The notes beneath the pieces were generated by a model that was given only the letters and a program-made list of their open reading frames with translations, did not search any database and had not been told where the DNA came from. 33,627 bases of DNA from positions 1 to 33,627 of the forward strand of contig JAGTQS010000006.1 of NCBI GenBank assembly GCA_018397055.1, written 5' to 3'. Numbering within the stretch: position 1 is the first letter of the stretch; every line of letters starts with the position of its first letter. The position numbers and the translations under genes were made by a program. Below are positions 8,419-16,483 of the stretch, piece by piece. This DNA comes from Candidatus Bathyarchaeota archaeon. GTDB lineage: Archaea; Thermoproteota; Bathyarchaeia; Bathyarchaeales; DTEX01.

Positions 8419-10641
8419 CTAGGTTTCCTCTTCCAGTATTCTGTCCACAACTAGTTGCCTTAGGTTTTTAGATAGGCTTGCGAAGTACGCGCTGAATCCT
8501 GTTACACGCACGATAAGGTTTGGATACTTCGAAGGGTCTTGATGGGCCTTAAGAATCTGCTTCTTGTCAATAACATTCATGTTAATCATGGTTCCTCCTA
8601 ATTCAAAGTGTCCTTTTATCAAGGCTTCAACCTTTGCAAGCCCTTCCTCGCCTCGAGCTAATCCTAGATCCATATCGAGCTGCAAAGGCGCAGCGTTGCC
8701 GTAGCCACATTGTACGGATACAACAGCCACAGCCATCGCGGTGGGAGCACTTCCGCCTCTAAGAAAACCAGGGTCGGGACTGGCACCGTGAGAAATCGGG
8801 GCGTGCGCATGCCGACCGTTAGGCGTTGCCCCAACCGTTTGACCCATCGAGATCATTGATGCCCACGAGAAAAGACCAGGAATTACGTTGAATCCTGCTG
8901 GCGTAGGTTTCTCTTTTACGAACTTGGTGAAAGCTTGAACGATGCGGATCGCCCATTGGTCTGCCCTTGTGCCACCACGACCGTACCGTGGAACACTGGA
9001 CAGCATTAGCCGAACGTTTTCCGCGTCTTTGAAGTCGTTTTTCAAGTGTTCAGCTAACTGCTGCCACGTTAACAGGCCCTCTTTTTCGACACGTTGCTCT
9101 ACAGCAGCAAATGAGTCAGCGACCGTGGCGAGGCCAGAGCCGTCTATGCATAGGTTGTAATATTCTACGCCGCCGTTAGATGCGTCTAGGCCTTTTTCAA
9201 TTGTTCCGTAACATAATAGGTCTAGAACAAGTTCTGGGAAAACCTTGTGCATGTTTTTCATGTGAAAGTCTAGTCCTTCCTTAGTGACTTCCACGGCTCG
9301 ATGCAGGTGTTTCTTAAAACGGCTCCACAGCTCATCTACGCTTGGCTTAATCTCAGAATCGTTCATCATGTCCCAAAATGCAACCTCAAAAACCTTCGTA
9401 AAGTTGATTTTAACGCAGTCGTTCAACGTGTACTCTCGACCTGGAATTGCAAACCAGTGGCAACCCGAGTAGACCCGCTGACGGGCAAGCTGCACGGAGT
9501 AACCGTTTTTTACGAAACCTTCAACCAGCCCCTTGTCGCCGAGAAATTTAGGAAAGCCAGTTTTATCTTCAAACATGATTTCGACTCCTCTACGTAGAAG
9601 TTCAGGGTTAAGACCGTCGAAAACTCGGATGCCGATGTTGGCGGGGGCCTTTAATCTGTGAACAGCTTCCAAAACGAGGAACGACACCTTATTAGTTGTA
9701 TCTTTACCTTCACCGTCAGGTCCTCCAAGCTGATAATACTGCGTATCGTTAAGCAGCAAACATGCAAGGTGAAAGATTGCCTCCTCGTCGGTCAACGTTC
9801 CAGCTGCTGACTCACGTTCATAATAGGGCTTAAGCCACACGTCAATTTGGCCCATTGACCCGCTTCCATTATACATACGGGCAATCATCTGATACCAAAC
9901 TGTCCACTGGCAAGCCTCACGGAAGGTTCTAGGAGGCTTAGAGATAAGCCACTCATTAATTTCAGCAATCTCTTCCAAGTTGCGACGTAAGGTTGGGTTC
10001 TTTTCTTTTTTAGCCATCTCACGGGCGACTTCAACGTGGCGGCGAATCCAGTCTTGAACCCCAAGTACAACTTGCTCTAAACCATCGTAAAAGTCAGACT
10101 TTTCAGGATTAAGTTTTCTATAACGACGTATCTTTCTAAGCAACCCTCCCCAGCCGAGCTTAAAGCCTATTGTCATGTCCTGACAGAAATGTTGAGTAGC
10201 CCCGATTCCAGGATATACGCCGTATTTTCTCTGCTCATCTTCCAAGTTTGAGGCAAGCTCAGGAGGCCAGCTTGGATTTCTGTAACCCATGAAATAGGCC
10301 ATGTATCCTCCTGCGAGCGAACTCATGGGATTAATGTAAACTGGATGAGCTTTGAGAAAAAGATTGAAGTTTTCGCCACAAGCCTTCGCGCCGAAAAATC
10401 CACCGCTTGGATGATTGCTCTTCGGTTTGAAATTATTCAGTTTTGCGTCTCTCACCATCTCGCCGGAGGGTCCCATGTATTCGGTAATCTCCCTAAACTC
10501 GGGTGAAGGCAAAATTCTACCATGGTCATCCTGATCCATTACAAGAAGGACTTCCTGCTTCTCCCTAGTCTGCTGCATCTTGGTTTTGCATAAAGCCTCC
10601 AGCCTTTGCTCGTAAGTTAGCTCCAAAAATTCCTCAGCCAA
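8419..10641 (-). CDS. glycyl-radical enzyme, PFL-like, unassigned substrate
   Basis: This 740-residue protein is a full-length glycyl-radical enzyme. The C-terminal radical loop is RVTGFSAYF (712-720), with the radical-bearing Gly at 715. The thiyl cysteine is C394 in SGCHWFAIPGREY. Most dehydratases, decarboxylases and C-N lyases of this superfamily have Cys-x-Glu here as thiol plus general base; this protein has Cys-His-Trp, so the Glu is absent, and it lacks the Cys-Cys pair of pyruvate formate-lyase. It therefore falls outside the motifs of the best-known classes, and no substrate is proposed. The canonical Tyr after the radical Gly is Phe716. The start is ATG at 10641. The activating enzyme lies 96 bases upstream on the same strand. 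The product is cytosolic and oxygen-sensitive. Confidence 0.9.
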   Translation of the reverse strand: MAEEFLELTYEQRLEALCKTKMQQTREKQEVLLVMDQDDHGRILPSPEFREITEYMGPSGEMVRDAKLNNFKPKSNHPSGGFFGAKACGENFNLFLKAHPVYINPMSSLAGGYMAYFMGYRNPSWPPELASNLEDEQRKYGVYPGIGATQHFCQDMTIGFKLGWGGLLRKIRRYRKLNPEKSDFYDGLEQVVLGVQDWIRRHVEVAREMAKKEKNPTLRRNLEEIAEINEWLISKPPRTFREACQWTVWYQMIARMYNGSGSMGQIDVWLKPYYERESAAGTLTDEEAIFHLACLLLNDTQYYQLGGPDGEGKDTTNKVSFLVLEAVHRLKAPANIGIRVFDGLNPELLRRGVEIMFEDKTGFPKFLGDKGLVEGFVKNGYSVQLARQRVYSGCHWFAIPGREYTLNDCVKINFTKVFEVAFWDMMNDSEIKPSVDELWSRFKKHLHRAVEVTKEGLDFHMKNMHKVFPELVLDLLCYGTIEKGLDASNGGVEYYNLCIDGSGLATVADSFAAVEQRVEKEGLLTWQQLAEHLKNDFKDAENVRLMLSSVPRYGRGGTRADQWAIRIVQAFTKFVKEKPTPAGFNVIPGLFSWASMISMGQTVGATPNGRHAHAPISHGASPDPGFLRGGSAPTAMAVAVVSVQCGYGNAAPLQLDMDLGLARGEEGLAKVEALIKGHFELGGTMINMNVIDKKQILKAHQDPSKYPNLIVRVTGFSAYFASLSKNLRQLVVDRILEEET

Positions 10642-10737
10642 CCTTTACCACATCCAACGGAAGATTTTTCGCTTCTTTGTGAATAGCATAAAAAAGAAAG
10701 AAGTGTCTTAATTCAGTTTCGATTAGAAATTCAGAAA

Positions 10738-11706
10738 CTAGTTCCCACGAACTTTTATTCCCAGTTTTTTCACTGCCTCTGACAGTTCTCTCATTTTTTC
10801 TTTTGCCGGAACCGCCAAGTTACTTGCAGAGTACTCAAGCCCAAGGGCTTTGTATTTGCCTTCTCCTAACCGGTGAAAAGGCAACAGTTCCAAGTATTCA
10901 AGATTTGAGAATTCCTTTACAAACTCTGCGATGGCCTCAACCTCGCTTTTTGTGTCGTTGAAGCCGGGAATAATTGGCACACGTAGGATGAGTGGCTTTT
11001 TGGTCTTCGACAGTCTCACGGCATTATTCAGAATTATTTTATTCGAGACTCCGGTTGCTTTTTTATGTTTCTCAGAGTCAACGTGCTTAATATCCATCAT
11101 AACTAGGTCAAGCATGGGAAGTAGCGAGGCTAGAATCTTCCATTGACAGTTAGCAGCAGTTTCAATTGCGGTGTGTAAACCAACCTTTTTACACTTTTTA
11201 AGCAGAGCTCGGGAAAAACTGTATTGTACAATCGGGTCGCCTCCTGAAAGCGTTACTCCACCGCCGGATGTTTCGTAGAAAACCTTGTCTCGCAGAACCT
11301 CATCTACGACCTCGTCGACTGTCATTTCACGTCCGACAAGAACAAGTGCGCCTGCATAACAGGTTTGTGCACATTTACCGCACGCAGTACACTTTTCCCG
11401 AAGAAATACGTGGGCATCTTCCTTTACAACGTGGGCCTTGTTCGGGCAAGCTAGAAGGCAGTTTCCGCAGTAGATGCACCGGTCAGGGTAGAACATGACT
11501 TCAGGTTTAAGATGGATGCCTTCTGGGTTTTGGCACCAGAAACAGCGGAGTGTGCAGCCTTTGAGAAAGATTGTTGTCCGTATACCTGGGCCGTCGTGAA
11601 CAGAAAATCGTTGTATGTCAAAGATCGTTCCTTTCGCTGTTTGTGGAGTCAATGTTTTTCGAGTACAATTGTTGCGTTTCAATAATAAATTTTCTCTTAT
11701 GGGCAT
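10738..11706 (-). CDS. glycyl-radical enzyme activating enzyme (radical SAM)
   Basis: This 322-residue radical SAM protein has the activase signature CTLRCFWC (C51, C55, C58) after IQRFSVHDGPGIRTT. Two ferredoxin-type cluster motifs follow (CIYCGNCLLACP and CTACGKCAQTC), as in activases of the non-PFL glycyl-radical enzymes. It would use SAM and an electron to abstract the hydrogen from Gly715 of the neighbouring enzyme. The SAM-binding strand reads SGGGVTLSGGDP, with Asp in place of the usual Glu of GGEP. ATG at 11706 gives about 24 residues before the conserved KGTIFDIQRF; a TTG at 11652 is a closer but weaker-supported start. It follows a small membrane peptide gene by 50 bases. Confidence 0.92.
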   Translation of the reverse strand: MPIRENLLLKRNNCTRKTLTPQTAKGTIFDIQRFSVHDGPGIRTTIFLKGCTLRCFWCQNPEGIHLKPEVMFYPDRCIYCGNCLLACPNKAHVVKEDAHVFLREKCTACGKCAQTCYAGALVLVGREMTVDEVVDEVLRDKVFYETSGGGVTLSGGDPIVQYSFSRALLKKCKKVGLHTAIETAANCQWKILASLLPMLDLVMMDIKHVDSEKHKKATGVSNKIILNNAVRLSKTKKPLILRVPIIPGFNDTKSEVEAIAEFVKEFSNLEYLELLPFHRLGEGKYKALGLEYSASNLAVPAKEKMRELSEAVKKLGIKVRGN

Positions 11707-11756
11707 GCTTCAAGACGAAAATTATGATTTTTGGCTTTACTGGCAGCATGTCAGTT

Positions 11757-11870
11757 TTAAAGTAGCGTCAAAAGAAAGAAAACAACGTAGCCTACTATGA
11801 CGCTTCCAATGTAAGTAACCGCCATCATTGTGTATTCTCTTGTCTCTTTACACATTCTTATTTTCCACAC
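11757..11870 (-). CDS. 37-residue single-pass membrane peptide
   Basis: This short reading frame starts with GTG at 11870 and ends with TAA at 11757-11759. The product has a charged head (WKIRMCKETREYT) and one hydrophobic span of about 22 residues (MMAVTYIGSVIVGYVVFFLL), a clean N-in or N-out membrane peptide. The start is backed by a perfect AAGGAGG at 11879-11885 with eight bases of spacing, one of the strongest ribosome sites in the window. An internal ATG at 11855 would give 32 residues. It lies directly upstream of the activase and glycyl-radical genes on the same strand, so it may be the first gene of that operon. No family is recognised. Confidence 0.6.
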   Translation of the reverse strand: MWKIRMCKETREYTMMAVTYIGSVIVGYVVFFLLTLL

Positions 11871-11878
11871 TTCTTATG

Positions 11879-11885
11879 CCTCCTT
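11879..11885 (-). promoter_or_regulatory. strong Shine-Dalgarno of the 37-residue peptide
   Basis: AAGGAGG on the minus strand, eight bases before the GTG at 11870, fixes that start and is the main reason for treating the short frame as a gene. Confidence 0.6.
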
Positions 11886-11973
11886 TTTGGTTTACTCCTT
11901 ATTTTGTATGGTCACCAGAATTCAGAATTGTGTGAAAATGTGGTCAACAGCGTGGTCACGGGCGCTCCAAGAC

Positions 11974-11985
11974 CTATATATATTG
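11974..11985 (-). promoter_or_regulatory. candidate TATA box of the glycyl-radical operon
   Basis: The minus strand reads CAATATATATAG with A-rich sequence upstream, a good archaeal TATA element. Transcription would begin near 11950, leaving a leader of about 80 bases before the membrane peptide gene. The rest of the 187-base gap between 11870 and 12058 shows no gene that I can support. Confidence 0.4.
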
Positions 11986-12057
11986 CTTGATTTTTTTGGA
12001 CAATGTGATTGTTTGCTGTACTTTTTGGGAAAAGATTGAATTTTTTTGGGTTTCCTA

Positions 12058-13440
12058 TTAGTTTCTTGTTTGAGGTTCACAGTGAACGCTTACTTGGTTA
12101 ACCCTGTTATCAATTGACCTAATCTTTTCTTCAATCTTTGTCGCTATTTCATGGGCCATAGTTAATGTTATTGAGCTATCTATTTCGCAGTGTAAAGTTA
12201 CATTAAACTTTCCATCACGTACCAAAATTTCAAGTTCATGCAACGAGTGGACCTCGGGCATACTTAATGAGATTTTTTGAATTTCATTTTCCAAAAAAAC
12301 TGTTGATTTGTGGCTGTATTCTGTTCCAGAAATCTCAGAAGACGGCTCAAGGTGGCTAATAATCGTTGATACGTTTGGCAATTTATCCTTGAGAAGCCGT
12401 TCCAATCTATCTGCGATTTCGTGGGCTGAAGCGATTGTGATTTTCGGGTCAAGTTCAATGTGATAAGAAACGAATAGTTTACCTTCGATTGTTCTTACTG
12501 ATATTCCGTGAATGTCCCTTATTTCAGAAACATCAGAGGCAACTGCCCTTATTGTCGTTACGATGTCTTTTCCAGAATAGGGTTCGGTGTGAATCAAAAT
12601 GTCAGAGTTAGGAAGAATCTTTGATATTCGCTCTTCTATAGTTGACGTTATTGAGTGCGCTTGATAAAGCGTCATAGTGCCAGACAAAGTAATATGAGCG
12701 TCAACAAAATTTTTTTGACCAGCCCTCCTAATTCTCAGGTAATGGCAGTCCTTGACCCCTTCAACAGTGAGAATTTGGTTTTTCACTTTTTCCGAAATTC
12801 CAGGCGGCGCAGCATCTATAAGAGTTACATATGATATTCGCAACATTCTGATTCCTGAATACAGGATGTACGCCACGATGCATAGCGCGGCTATTGAGTC
12901 TGCAATCCAAACCCCAAAGTGATAGAAAATCAAACCAACGATGACAATGACAGCTATTAGGAGGTCATTAAGAAAATGTAGAGCTCCAGCCTCAATCGCC
13001 TCACTCTTTTGTTTCTTAATAGACGACTTAAGCCTTGCATAAGCAAACAAGTCAATTGCTATTGACGCGAAATTCGTGGAAAAAGCCACCCAAAAAAACT
13101 CGATTGTTTGCTGGTTCGCCACGAGTCTAAGAAAGGCGTTATAGACTATCCATGAGCATGTTAGAAAAAGAAGTAGAATTTCGGAGATTGCTGCTATAGA
13201 CTCGACTTTTTCGTGGCCATACATGTGGACTTCGTCTGGAGGCTTGCTGCTTTCTCGAACAGCAAAGAACATGATGATTGCGGCGAGAAAATCCATTAAA
13301 GTGTTGAATGAGCTCGATAAAAGACCAAGACTTCCAGAAACAAAGCCTCCTGTCAACTCTATTACAGTTAATGTTGCACCAGCTAAGATTCCTTTCTTGG
13401 AAGCAGATTCGTTTGACGTGGAATTTGACATAATGAACAT
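12058..13440 (-). CDS. cation diffusion facilitator transporter with three C-terminal domains
   Basis: This protein of about 460 residues is a CDF-family metal/proton antiporter. The membrane part covers roughly the first 190 residues with six spans. Transport-site residues are FNTLMD in TM2 (Asn and Asp) and HFLND (HxxxD) in TM5. Instead of one cytosolic C-terminal domain there are three in tandem. Each begins with an EVxxxHxL-like strand, contains a strand such as LFVSYHIELDP or FNVTLHCEIDS, and then AHEIADRLE or AHEIATKIEEKI, ending in HTEP, HLEP or HCEP. The substrate may be Zn, Mn or Fe. ATG at 13440 is chosen because a TATA box at 13461-13467 places the transcript start there; 13431 is an alternative ATG, and a TTG at 13509 would precede transcription. 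Confidence 0.87.
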   Translation of the reverse strand: MFIMSNSTSNESASKKGILAGATLTVIELTGGFVSGSLGLLSSSFNTLMDFLAAIIMFFAVRESSKPPDEVHMYGHEKVESIAAISEILLLFLTCSWIVYNAFLRLVANQQTIEFFWVAFSTNFASIAIDLFAYARLKSSIKKQKSEAIEAGALHFLNDLLIAVIVIVGLIFYHFGVWIADSIAALCIVAYILYSGIRMLRISYVTLIDAAPPGISEKVKNQILTVEGVKDCHYLRIRRAGQKNFVDAHITLSGTMTLYQAHSITSTIEERISKILPNSDILIHTEPYSGKDIVTTIRAVASDVSEIRDIHGISVRTIEGKLFVSYHIELDPKITIASAHEIADRLERLLKDKLPNVSTIISHLEPSSEISGTEYSHKSTVFLENEIQKISLSMPEVHSLHELEILVRDGKFNVTLHCEIDSSITLTMAHEIATKIEEKIRSIDNRVNQVSVHCEPQTRN

Positions 13441-13460
13441 GCAGAAATAATCTCTCTTGC

Positions 13461-13467
13461 TTATAAG
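13461..13467 (-). promoter_or_regulatory. TATA box of the CDF transporter gene
   Basis: CTTATAA on the minus strand is centred about 25 bases before the ATG at 13440. This predicts a leaderless transcript and decides between several possible starts. Confidence 0.5.
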
Positions 13468-13542
13468 TTTTTTTCGATAAGCAATCGGCAACATTGCGAA
13501 ATTGTTCAACTATAATATTTTTGGGAGTCACGGATATCCTTT

Positions 13543-13941
13543 TTATGATGCAGCTTTTCCACATTTTGAGCAGAACTTAGCGTCTTGTGTCAGTTCTGAG
13601 CCGCAATTAGAGCAAAATCTAGCTTGTTTTTCGTGATACGGTGGAACTCTATAAACCGGTCTCTTTTCTTCTCTAATTATCAAATATATAATGAGACCCA
13701 AGACATTAGCGATTAAAACAATTAAGAGCCAAAGAGCGCCATCCATTCCTCTTGATTTGGCGTCTTGATAAACCCATATGCAAATTAGGATGCCAGCTAC
13801 AAACCATATGATGCCGAATACTAAAATGAAGAAGAATGGAAAAATGAAAAACTGTTGCATCATTTGAAGTACAGGCTCTGGCAACTTACCGTCACAATAT
13901 TTCTCAGTAATATTGTTGCTTATTAAGGATTCTATAGCCAA
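13543..13941 (-). CDS. two-span membrane protein with C-terminal zinc ribbon
   Basis: This 132-residue protein has two hydrophobic segments (about 31-56 and 68-89) joined by YQDAKSRGMDGALW, the loop typical of PLDc_N-like small membrane proteins. It ends in a cytosolic zinc ribbon with C110-x2-C113 and C124-x2-C127 (CSNCGSELTQDAKFCSKCG). No enzymatic motif is present. Such proteins are common in archaea with unknown function; membrane anchoring of a zinc-binding tag is the most that can be said. The start is uncertain: TTG at 13941 or the ATG pair near 13863. It lies upstream of the CDF gene on the same strand, but the CDF gene seems to have its own promoter. Confidence 0.75.
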   Translation of the reverse strand: MAIESLISNNITEKYCDGKLPEPVLQMMQQFFIFPFFFILVFGIIWFVAGILICIWVYQDAKSRGMDGALWLLIVLIANVLGLIIYLIIREEKRPVYRVPPYHEKQARFCSNCGSELTQDAKFCSKCGKAAS

Positions 13942-14094
13942 CTACACAACTGTTTTTCCTAAAAAAATGACTTCAGAAATTAACACACAACTGAGTATAA
14001 TGTGATTGAGTAATATGTATTTACACGTGTTATGAAAAAATAAATAGCTTCCAGATTTCTTTTTTTTAAAAAAAAACAGCTGGGGGCTATTATC

Positions 14095-14460
14095 ATGGAA
14101 TCAACCGACCAGAAGCTTAGGGAAATGAAAAAAATATTGTCTACTCTCCAAGAACACGGTAGACTCTATCAGGATTTTGCAAAAACCCTTGAACAATACG
14201 CAAATGAAACAAGAACAATGAAACCTTTGATTGGCAAACCAGGAGAAACAAGCCTTAAGGATTCTTGGCTTGTAAGAGCAGGTTTAGCCTTAATTGCCTT
14301 TCCAGACCCAACCATCAGCGACCTCGTTGGCTCAATGCTGGTTACAGCAGGTGTCATTAAACATAAAACAAGGAAATTGACAGCTGCTGATGCTTGTTGT
14401 GAATTTCAGAGCACGGTAAAAACCATTCATGAACTTGCAAAAGACATTAGACAGAAATGA
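14095..14460 (+). CDS. hypothetical protein, 121 residues
   Basis: I do not recognise this protein. It has a charged N-terminal helix with coiled-coil character (residues 1-45, KLREMKKILSTLQEHGRLYQDF), a moderately hydrophobic middle (SWLVRAGLALIAF and SDLVGSMLVTAGVI, about 57-88) and a C-terminal helix with a Cys pair (ACCEF). The middle could be a membrane hairpin or a buried helical pair. ATG at 14095 is supported by GGGGG at 14082-14086, eight bases upstream. A T7-A9 run at about 14061-14077 precedes the gene. The coding frame keeps normal codon use over its full length, so it is probably real. Confidence 0.6.
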   Translation: MESTDQKLREMKKILSTLQEHGRLYQDFAKTLEQYANETRTMKPLIGKPGETSLKDSWLVRAGLALIAFPDPTISDLVGSMLVTAGVIKHKTRKLTAADACCEFQSTVKTIHELAKDIRQK

Positions 14461-14500
14461 GCAGACTAATGGATAAAGCTCAAATTTTCAGCCTTTTATA

Positions 14501-14514
14501 TTTTATATTTATAT
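14501..14514 (+). promoter_or_regulatory. TATA box and start context of the DUF362 gene
   Basis: TTTTATATTTATAT lies about 25-30 bases before the likely transcript start near 14530. GGTG at 14537-14540 is seven bases before the TTG at 14548 and selects that start. The ATG at 14535 is in another frame and stops after about fifteen codons. Confidence 0.45.
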
Positions 14515-14547
14515 TTGAATTCAATTATTTTATCATGGTGTCTCTTT

Positions 14548-15405
14548 TTGACCGCGTACCTTTCCGAGGTGGCTATCGTTAAAGGCGACGAACCATCTGA
14601 AATGGTCGTTAAAGCTTTGACTCTCGTTGGCGCTGAACAAGCATTCAAAATTGAAGAAAAGATTCTCATTAAACCCAATTATATTAATGCAAGCCATCCA
14701 GCTACGGGCAACACCACAGACGCAAGGGTCATAGAGGGAATCGTGAAGTACTTTAAAGAAAAAGGCTACAACAAAATCACAGTGGGAGAAGGAAGCGGAT
14801 TCGCTGACACAATGAAGGCCTATGAAGTTGCCGGGATCAACGAGGTTGCAAGACGATGGCAAATTAACCTGGTTGACTTAAATAAGGACGAGTACGAAGC
14901 GGTTGATGCCCAAAAAAGTCCTGTTCTAAGTTCTGTGAAAATATCAAAAACAGCCCTAAACAGCGCCATAATAAGCGTGCCCAAACTTAAACTACATAGA
15001 ATAACGGGCGTAACTTTAAGCTTGAAAAACATGATGGGTGTAGTTCAGCCAAAAGGTAAAATGCACTTTCACCTTAACGAAAAAATCTCTGACTTGGCAT
15101 TAATCGTTAAGCCTAGGCTAGCGGTGATTGACGGCATAGTTGGCGGAGAAGGACATGAAACGGCTGGAAGACCTGTACCTATGAACCTTGTGATAGCAGG
15201 ATTAGATCCCGTCGCAGTCGACACTGTAGGAGTAGCCGTAATGGGGGTAGACGTGAACAACGTTAAGCACGTAAAATTGGCATCAAAAAAAGGGCTTGGC
15301 GTCAGCGACCTGAATCTGATTAGGATTTTAGGAGAGCCCATTGAAAATGTGAAAAGAACGTTTAAGCCTTCCTTCTCTTCTTACTTTATGTCAAAATTTG
15401 CCTAA
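14548..15405 (+). CDS. DUF362 family protein
   Basis: This 285-residue protein matches DUF362: a start with SEVAIVKGDEP, a strand ILIKPNYI, then KLKLHRITGVTLSLKNMMG, MHFHLNEKISDLALIVKPRLAVIDGIVGGEGHETAGRPV and ending with GLDPVAVDTVGVAVMGV. DUF362 proteins often carry ferredoxin motifs at the C-terminus; this one has none, so it is the short cofactor-free form. The biochemical role of the family is not established, though members cluster with anaerobic metabolism genes. TTG at 14548 is chosen for its GGTG site and fit to the conserved N-terminus. The aldolase gene follows 95 bases later with its own TATA box. Confidence 0.8.
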   Translation: MTAYLSEVAIVKGDEPSEMVVKALTLVGAEQAFKIEEKILIKPNYINASHPATGNTTDARVIEGIVKYFKEKGYNKITVGEGSGFADTMKAYEVAGINEVARRWQINLVDLNKDEYEAVDAQKSPVLSSVKISKTALNSAIISVPKLKLHRITGVTLSLKNMMGVVQPKGKMHFHLNEKISDLALIVKPRLAVIDGIVGGEGHETAGRPVPMNLVIAGLDPVAVDTVGVAVMGVDVNNVKHVKLASKKGLGVSDLNLIRILGEPIENVKRTFKPSFSSYFMSKFA

Positions 15406-15447
15406 ACTGATTGGAATAACATTGAAGGGTTTCTTTTATCCAGTTAA

Positions 15448-15455
15448 TTTTATAT
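15448..15455 (+). promoter_or_regulatory. TATA box of the aldolase gene
   Basis: TTTTATAT lies about 50 bases before the ATG at 15501, predicting a leader of about 25 bases that contains the GAGG ribosome site. Confidence 0.4.
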
Positions 15456-15500
15456 CAACAGTCGACGAGACATTTTCAGCAAACACTATGAGGAATAAGT

Positions 15501-16328
15501 ATGAGTTCAGTTGGGAAAAAAATAAGATTAGGCCACATCTTTAAGGAAGATGGAAAATGTTTTGTCCTAACAATGGACCACGGAGTCGATTTGGGACCCC
15601 TTAAAGGGCTGGAAAACATTAAAACTGCCGTTAGAAAATGTCTTAGCGGAAAATACATGCCTGATGCTATATTAATGAATCCATCGATGATACGGCTTTG
15701 TCACGCTGAAATAGTCGGTAAGCTCGGCGTTATAGCGCGACTAGACGGAACAGCAACCGTGATAGGACCTGACATTACGGATTATCGGATGTTTTCCTCA
15801 GTTGAAGAAGCTTTGAGGGTAGGCGCAGACGCCATAGCGTCAATGGCATTTCCGGGAACAGTAAGAGAATCGCAAAACGCTGAGAAAGTTGGAAAAATTT
15901 CTCAAGAATGCGAAAAACTGGGTATGCCACACGTATGTGAAGCTCTTCCACCTGAAATTATTGATTATCACTTTAAATCTGAGGCTAAACGGCAATGGCC
16001 AAGCGTCGAGCACGTGAAATTTGTAGACCGAGTAGCAGCTGAACTAGGTGCTGATGTTGTCAAGTCCTATTACACAGGAGACCCGGATTCATTTAAAGAG
16101 GTCGTTGAATGCTGCCCGGTTCCTGTAATCGTGTTAAGCGGTCCAGGTGCGGGAAATCCGAATGAGCTTCTAGGAATCGTACATGACGTGATGGCTTCTG
16201 GAGCTGCAGGTGTAATTATGGGCAGAAACATCTGGCAACATGAACGTCCGGCTGCTATGATTGAGGCTGTTATGCGAATAGTTCACGAAGACTTAAGCAT
16301 AGAAAAAGCAAGAAAAATAATAGCGTAA
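15501..16328 (+). CDS. class I aldolase, archaeal FBA/DeoC-LacD type
   Basis: This 275-residue TIM-barrel aldolase has MDHGVDLGP near residue 25 (phosphate and acid residues), ARLDGT, and ADVVKSYYTGDP with K188 in the Schiff-base lysine position of archaeal class I fructose-bisphosphate aldolases. SGPGAGNP and GVIMGRNIW complete the phosphate site. The reaction is reversible aldol cleavage of a ketose phosphate to dihydroxyacetone phosphate plus an aldehyde. Close relatives also act as 2-amino-3,7-dideoxy-hept-6-ulosonate synthase, so the substrate is open. Convergent to it is a sugar isomerase/kinase operon, whose ketose phosphate product could be its substrate (inference). ATG at 15501 is preceded by GAGG. 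A MITE-like element starts 21 bases after the stop. Confidence 0.85.
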   Translation: MSSVGKKIRLGHIFKEDGKCFVLTMDHGVDLGPLKGLENIKTAVRKCLSGKYMPDAILMNPSMIRLCHAEIVGKLGVIARLDGTATVIGPDITDYRMFSSVEEALRVGADAIASMAFPGTVRESQNAEKVGKISQECEKLGMPHVCEALPPEIIDYHFKSEAKRQWPSVEHVKFVDRVAAELGADVVKSYYTGDPDSFKEVVECCPVPVIVLSGPGAGNPNELLGIVHDVMASGAAGVIMGRNIWQHERPAAMIEAVMRIVHEDLSIEKARKIIA

Positions 16329-16349
16329 TAGTCGATGTTAATTAAGTGA

Positions 16350-16483
16350 CTAAAGTTTGGCAAATTTTTGGCTTTCGCCTATTTCTTGGAAGATTTTTGC
16401 TAAAATAATGTTAATATTCATGGGTGCGAACTCCATTTTTTGCATTGTGGGTACATTCGAAACGAAAATTTGCCAAAGTTTAG
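16350..16483 (-). mobile_element. MITE-like element, copy A
   Basis: This 134-bp element has terminal inverted repeats of 19 bp with one mismatch and is flanked by a perfect 7-bp direct repeat TAAGTGA (16343-16349 and 16484-16490). It is the reverse complement of copy C at 28989-29123 except for one inserted base and one substitution over the full length. It has no coding capacity for a transposase. Its inner end supplies the stop codon of the isomerase gene (16480-16482). Copies A and B are in opposite orientation around that gene. Confidence 0.85.

Noticed and set aside
8419-11706. Bacterial microcompartment-type diol degradation locus
   Set aside because: No shell proteins or aldehyde dehydrogenase adjoin the glycyl-radical genes, and the enzyme lacks the Glu expected of diol dehydratases.
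11830-12039. Plus-strand frame of 69 codons in the gap before the CDF gene
   Set aside because: It has no ribosome site and overlaps the better supported minus-strand peptide and its promoter.
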